From Desulfobacterales bacterium (GTDB lineage: Bacteria > Desulfobacterota > Desulfobacteria > Desulfobacterales > Desulfosalsimonadaceae), in NCBI GenBank assembly GCA_007135795.1, contig SLIE01000519.1, forward strand, positions 1-10,117: a stretch of DNA of 10,117 nt, written 5' to 3'. How positions within the stretch are numbered: the first letter of the stretch is position 1; the number at the start of each line of letters is the position of its first letter. Below are positions 8,077 through 10,117 of this stretch, piece after piece. The notes under the pieces are model-generated. The model was not told the DNA's origin. It was given only the letters and a program-made list of their open reading frames with translations, and made no database searches. The translations under genes and the position numbers were made by a program.

Positions 8077-8105
8077 TTTATATGAATGTAAATATGTTAA
8101 CACAA
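8077..8105 (-). promoter_or_regulatory. Candidate sigma70 promoter for the acyl-CoA ligase
   Basis: On the minus strand TTGTGT (8100-8105) is separated by exactly 17 bases from TATAAA (8077-8082). Transcription would start near 8070, leaving a leader of roughly 120 bases before ATG 7951. The -35 is a weak match; the -10 and spacing are good. Confidence 0.4.
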
Positions 8106-8190
8106 TACCTGGAGTTTTTCAATTCTCGCATGGTTATTAAATGGGAGCTGCGCACATATTCCCAGCCGTTGATAACTTTCTTGACACCCG

Positions 8191-8322
8191 ATGGAAATAT
8201 GGATAGGCATTAAAGCAGTAATAATATTCAGTAGCATGGAGATGGTATTCAGCAAATGGAAAGATGAATCGATCGTGCGTTTTCCGAAAGCATTTGATGC
8301 AAAAATGAAATTGCCAGAATAG
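8191..8322 (+). pseudogene. Short frame with a MazE/AbrB-like N-terminus, probably a remnant
   Basis: A 43-codon frame starts at ATG 8191, with inner ATGs at 8236 and 8242, and ends at TAG 8322. Its second half, VFSKWKDESIVRFPKAF, matches in spacing the start of MazE-type antitoxins (aromatic W, nine residues on to the P of VRIP), although the usual GNS is KDE. MazE proteins are about 80 residues; here the C-terminal toxin-binding half is missing. None of the starts has a ribosome site and no toxin gene follows. Most likely a decayed antitoxin fragment or chance resemblance. It ends 65 bases before the double-DHp gene. Confidence 0.25.
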
Positions 8323-8387
8323 ATGAATTGCCTGTCAAAACATTTACAAGGGAAAAGGACTTGCACTTACTCCACAAAGGGTGTGTT

Positions 8388-8807
8388 ATGAATCAATTAA
8401 TAGGAAGAATTGCGCATGAAATAAATAACCCCTTGGCCATCATCAATGAAGAAGCTGGATGGATGCAGGATATACTGAACAGAAAGGATATGATCGGCAT
8501 TTCCAATTACAACGAACTGGCTGAATCGTTGATCAAAATCACTAAACAGGCAAACCTCTGTAAAGAAATTACCCAAAATCTGGGCAAGTATTCTTTAATG
8601 GATCAACTGCCAGACAATTTAAAGGATGATATTAACAAACCCCTGGCCATTATCAGCAAAGAAGCCTGGGCGATGCAGAATATTCTTTGCGGGAAAGAGA
8701 TGGCGAACATCTCGAATTATGATGAACTAACCAATTCACTGCAGGAAATCACCAAACAGGCAGATCGCTGCAAAAGCGTAGCAGACAGCATCGGCGGTCC
8801 GGAACCG
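8388..8807 (+). repeat. Two in-frame 210-bp direct repeats encoding DHp hairpins
   Basis: Copy 1 is 8388-8597 and copy 2 is 8598-8807; the unit length is identical (70 codons) with no indels. Both begin with ATG and a QL-encoding start, and they align throughout at protein level. The His codon CAT (8415-8417) corresponds to Asp codon GAT (8625-8627), a one-base difference. The divergence shows an old, retained duplication rather than an assembly artefact. Confidence 0.85.
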
Positions 8808-8834
8808 AAAGAAACAGGCTCATACACCCAATAA
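8388..8834 (+). CDS. Tandem double DHp (HisKA-like) protein without an ATPase domain
   Basis: 148 residues from ATG 8388, with AAAGGG 6 bases upstream; the frame is open to TTG 8328, which has no ribosome site. The protein is two 70-residue copies of a histidine-kinase dimerisation/phosphoacceptor hairpin and little else. Copy 1 (1-70) has IAHEINNPLAII with H10. Copy 2 (71-140) has KDDINKPLAII, with D80 exactly where the His should be. Further shared blocks are EA..MQ.IL, ISNY.EL..SL and ITKQA..CK. There is no HATPase, transmembrane or receiver domain. Copy 1 resembles the DHp of the sensor kinase at 1562-3364 (AHEINNPLAII.EAG). Possible roles: a phosphotransferase like the DHp-based Spo0B or ChpT, or a competitor or dimer partner of a kinase. 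It is the only plus-strand gene and diverges from the CoA ligase. Not recognised as a named family. Confidence 0.8.
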   Translation: MNQLIGRIAHEINNPLAIINEEAGWMQDILNRKDMIGISNYNELAESLIKITKQANLCKEITQNLGKYSLMDQLPDNLKDDINKPLAIISKEAWAMQNILCGKEMANISNYDELTNSLQEITKQADRCKSVADSIGGPEPKETGSYTQ

Positions 8835-8840
8835 GTTGCA

Positions 8841-8882
8841 GCCGGCCAGAATCATTGTCAAAGTAAACGATCTCTGACCGGC
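8841..8882. terminator. Hairpin between convergent genes, possible bidirectional terminator
   Basis: GCCGGCCAGA (8841-8850) is complementary to TCTGACCGGC (8873-8882) with one mismatch, and a smaller stem is possible inside the loop. It sits between the stops of the plus-strand DHp gene and the minus-strand small membrane protein gene, where a shared terminator is expected. Neither side has a proper T tract, so the call is weak. Confidence 0.35.
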
Positions 8883-8936
8883 CTGGTATATGTACTCTTT
8901 TCAAAATTCCCGAATAGAATGCCAAGGCGGGGTCCT

Positions 8937-9200
8937 TTATCCGGCGAAAAAAGCCAGAACATGAGGATAGATGCAAGAGAGAAGGATTAAAATTCCGGCG
9001 CTGAGCGGCCAGAACCACGACTTCTTGATAAATTGAGGATCCCAGGCGTTCTTTCCCCGCGGGAGATTATGCAACGGCTTAAACATCTGATACAGGGGAT
9101 CGACTTTTTTCTCACCGTTTTTTTCTGATATTTCTCCTACGGGTTCACACCGGTTATCATCAATCAAAGCTTTTTCCGTTGAATCATTTTTCTGAGTCAT
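8937..9200 (-). CDS. Small single-span membrane protein, unknown function
   Basis: 87 residues from ATG 9200, with GGAAG close upstream. Residues 1-60 are charged and hydrophilic; residues about 63-85 form one strongly hydrophobic segment (WFWPLSAGILILL onward) that runs almost to the C-terminus. This resembles a tail-anchored or small accessory subunit with the N-terminal part probably in the cytoplasm. There is no signal-peptide pattern, and I recognise no family. It begins 48 bases after the stand-alone receiver gene with no terminator between, so the two are probably one transcript. By position it could tether the receiver to the membrane or assist a transporter; neither is shown by sequence. 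Confidence 0.65.
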   Translation of the reverse strand: MTQKNDSTEKALIDDNRCEPVGEISEKNGEKKVDPLYQMFKPLHNLPRGKNAWDPQFIKKSWFWPLSAGILILLSCIYPHVLAFFAG

Positions 9201-9248
9201 ACACTTCCAGAATATCCTAACTTTTTATTGGATGATTTTATATTCACC

Positions 9249-9707
9249 TTAAAACCGGACAGATTTTTCCAACTTGTCCAGGCGACTTCTCTCTTCTGCC
9301 TTTTTAAGCCTGTCATCCCGCTCTTTTTTGACTTCAAAAGCACCGTTTATTTTAACAATCAAGTTGTCGATCTCACACGGCTTCATCAGATAGTCGTATG
9401 CCCCACTTCGCATGCCTTCAATAGCCGTGTCAACGGTTCCGTGTCCGGTAAGAAGCACGACCTCAACTCCGGAATCGGATTTTTTAATTTCAGCGAGGGT
9501 CTCAATTCCGTCCAACCCCGGCATCTTAATATCTAAAACAATAATATCAACCGGGTTTGCCTGGACATAATCAATGGCTTCCATACCGCTACCCACATCA
9601 GCCACGTTAAAACCTTTTTCTTTAAGCCGCTTCGCAAGCGTCGTTCGGAACCTTTCCTCATCGTCCACCAAAAGAAGTCTGGGCCCTTCTGCTTTTTGAG
9701 TAAACAT
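9249..9707 (-). CDS. Stand-alone response regulator receiver protein (CheY-like)
   Basis: 152 residues from ATG 9707, preceded by AAAGGGGG at close spacing. The frame stays open to 9860, but that extension shows no domain and has no comparable ribosome site. The receiver domain covers about 10-125: D15/D16, phosphoacceptor D59 in IIVLDIKMPGLDG, T87 and K109 (MKP). A highly charged helix of about 27 residues follows and the protein ends; there is no DNA-binding or enzymatic output. The block FRTTLAKRL after the acidic pair is identical in the receiver fused to the permease at 1-1480, so the two receivers are close relatives and may share a kinase. Likely role: phosphate shuttle, sink or protein-binding regulator. 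Probably transcribed from the sigma54-like promoter near 9894-9909, together with the small membrane protein gene downstream. Confidence 0.88.
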   Translation of the reverse strand: MFTQKAEGPRLLLVDDEERFRTTLAKRLKEKGFNVADVGSGMEAIDYVQANPVDIIVLDIKMPGLDGIETLAEIKKSDSGVEVVLLTGHGTVDTAIEGMRSGAYDYLMKPCEIDNLIVKINGAFEVKKERDDRLKKAEERSRLDKLEKSVRF

Positions 9708-9893
9708 GTCGCCCCCTTTAACTACATGATTTATTCCATACACAACCTGATTAAATATATATTCGGGAAAGCCCTCCCGGTCAAGGAAAAAGAATGCCGA
9801 ACCTGCGGGGATAAAACCAAATTTTCTCAAATTACGCCAGTAAAACCAGGAAGCATTCATCTTCCGCTAGGCTATGGCATTTTACTATGCTTA

Positions 9894-9909
9894 TGCAAAA
9901 GCAGGGCCA
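9894..9909 (-). promoter_or_regulatory. Sigma54 (-24/-12) promoter-like site upstream of the receiver gene
   Basis: The minus strand reads TGGCCC-N5-TTGCA, matching TGGCAC-N5-TTGC(A/T) except for one base, with the required 12-base GG-to-GC phase. Transcription would start near 9883, giving a leader of about 175 bases before ATG 9707. No activator site was identified, and single-match promoters of this type occur by chance. Confidence 0.4.
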
Positions 9910-10089
9910 CTAATTACACCAGAACACATCAATCATCGTTTCCCACTGGATAAGCGGGTTAAACAATAAATCACATTCCTCATTCGGATTGAGAATTCTT
10001 TCGCCAAACAAGAGTGTAAACCATGAGTTTACACCTGTATCCTTTCCCGGGACACTTTCCATGCTAAGCTTACTCCCATAAACAACCAT
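9910..10089 (-). CDS. Doubtful small ORF, 59 residues
   Basis: A minus-strand frame runs from ATG 10089 (or ATG 10062, with GGGAG 10 bases upstream) to TAG at 9910-9912. The composition is protein-like (for example WFTLLFGERILNPNEECDLL), but no family is recognised and there is no supporting neighbour. The 21-bp palindrome lies inside it, which argues against it being a gene or makes the palindrome incidental. Confidence 0.2.
   Translation of the reverse strand: MVVYGSKLSMESVPGKDTGVNSWFTLLFGERILNPNEECDLLFNPLIQWETMIDVFWCN
10014..10034. promoter_or_regulatory. 21-bp perfect palindrome, operator-like
   Basis: GTGTAAAC and GTTTACAC are exact inverted 8-mers separated by 5 bases (CATGA). The form suits a dimeric helix-turn-helix regulator. 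It lies about 105 bases upstream of the sigma54-like site and about 310 bases upstream of the receiver gene. There is no T tract on either side, so it is unlikely to be a terminator. Confidence 0.35.
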
Positions 10090-10117
10090 TTACTTCGCAA
10101 CACATCGGCATTTAAAA

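Noticed and set aside
8181..8209. Plus-strand TTGACA as promoter of the double-DHp gene
   Set aside because: A perfect -35, but the hexamer 17 bases later is TAGGCA and no better -10 occurs at 16-18 bases.
8097..8366. Minus-strand frame of 89 codons
   Set aside because: Cys/Ile-rich, no ribosome site, and overlaps the upstream region of the plus-strand DHp gene and the candidate ligase promoter.
9708..9860. N-terminal extension of the free receiver
   Set aside because: The added 51 codons have no receiver-like or signal features, whereas ATG 9707 has a strong ribosome site directly before the receiver fold.
9875..9890. Plus-strand TGGCAT...TATGC as a sigma54 promoter
   Set aside because: GG-to-GC spacing is 13 instead of 12, and it points away from any supported gene.

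Overview
The window looks like a chromosomal piece of a Gram-negative anaerobe of the Desulfobacterota, most likely a Desulfobacterales-type sulfate reducer. That placement is inferred. It rests on moderate GC with AT-rich intergenic regions, DASS/SLC13 permeases encoded beside Cache-type sensor kinases and stand-alone receiver proteins, and an intergenic inverted-repeat element of a kind I remember from that group. No rRNA, tRNA, CRISPR or insertion sequence was seen.

Layout, right to left, because almost everything is on the minus strand: (i) about 410 bases at the right end with a sigma54-like promoter, a 21-bp palindrome and one doubtful small ORF; (ii) a stand-alone receiver protein (9249-9707) followed by an 87-residue single-span membrane protein (8937-9200); (iii) the only convincing plus-strand gene (8388-8834), which encodes two tandem histidine-kinase dimerisation/phosphoacceptor (DHp) domains and nothing else; (iv) a divergent acyl-CoA ligase (6311-7951); (v) a CBS-pair protein (5265-5828) and an SLC13 permease (3775-5199), separated by an intrinsic-terminator-like hairpin; (vi) a membrane-bound Cache histidine kinase (1562-3364), followed 81 bases later by a single open frame (1-1480, running off the left edge) that fuses an N-terminal receiver domain to a second SLC13 permease.

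Reading as a system: every signalling protein here lacks a DNA-binding output. There is one complete sensor kinase, one free receiver, one receiver built into a transporter, and one double-DHp protein with no ATP-binding domain. The first DHp copy keeps HEINNPL, while the second has Asp in place of the phosphoacceptor His. The simplest hypothesis is a phosphorelay that controls anion or carboxylate uptake after translation: the kinase phosphorylates the receiver on the permease, while the free receiver and the double-DHp protein act as shuttle, sink or competitor. The CBS protein could add adenylate (energy) sensing for the neighbouring permease, and the CoA ligase could activate an imported carboxylate. 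Domain assignments and the receiver-permease fusion are read directly from the sequence. The wiring and the substrate are inference.
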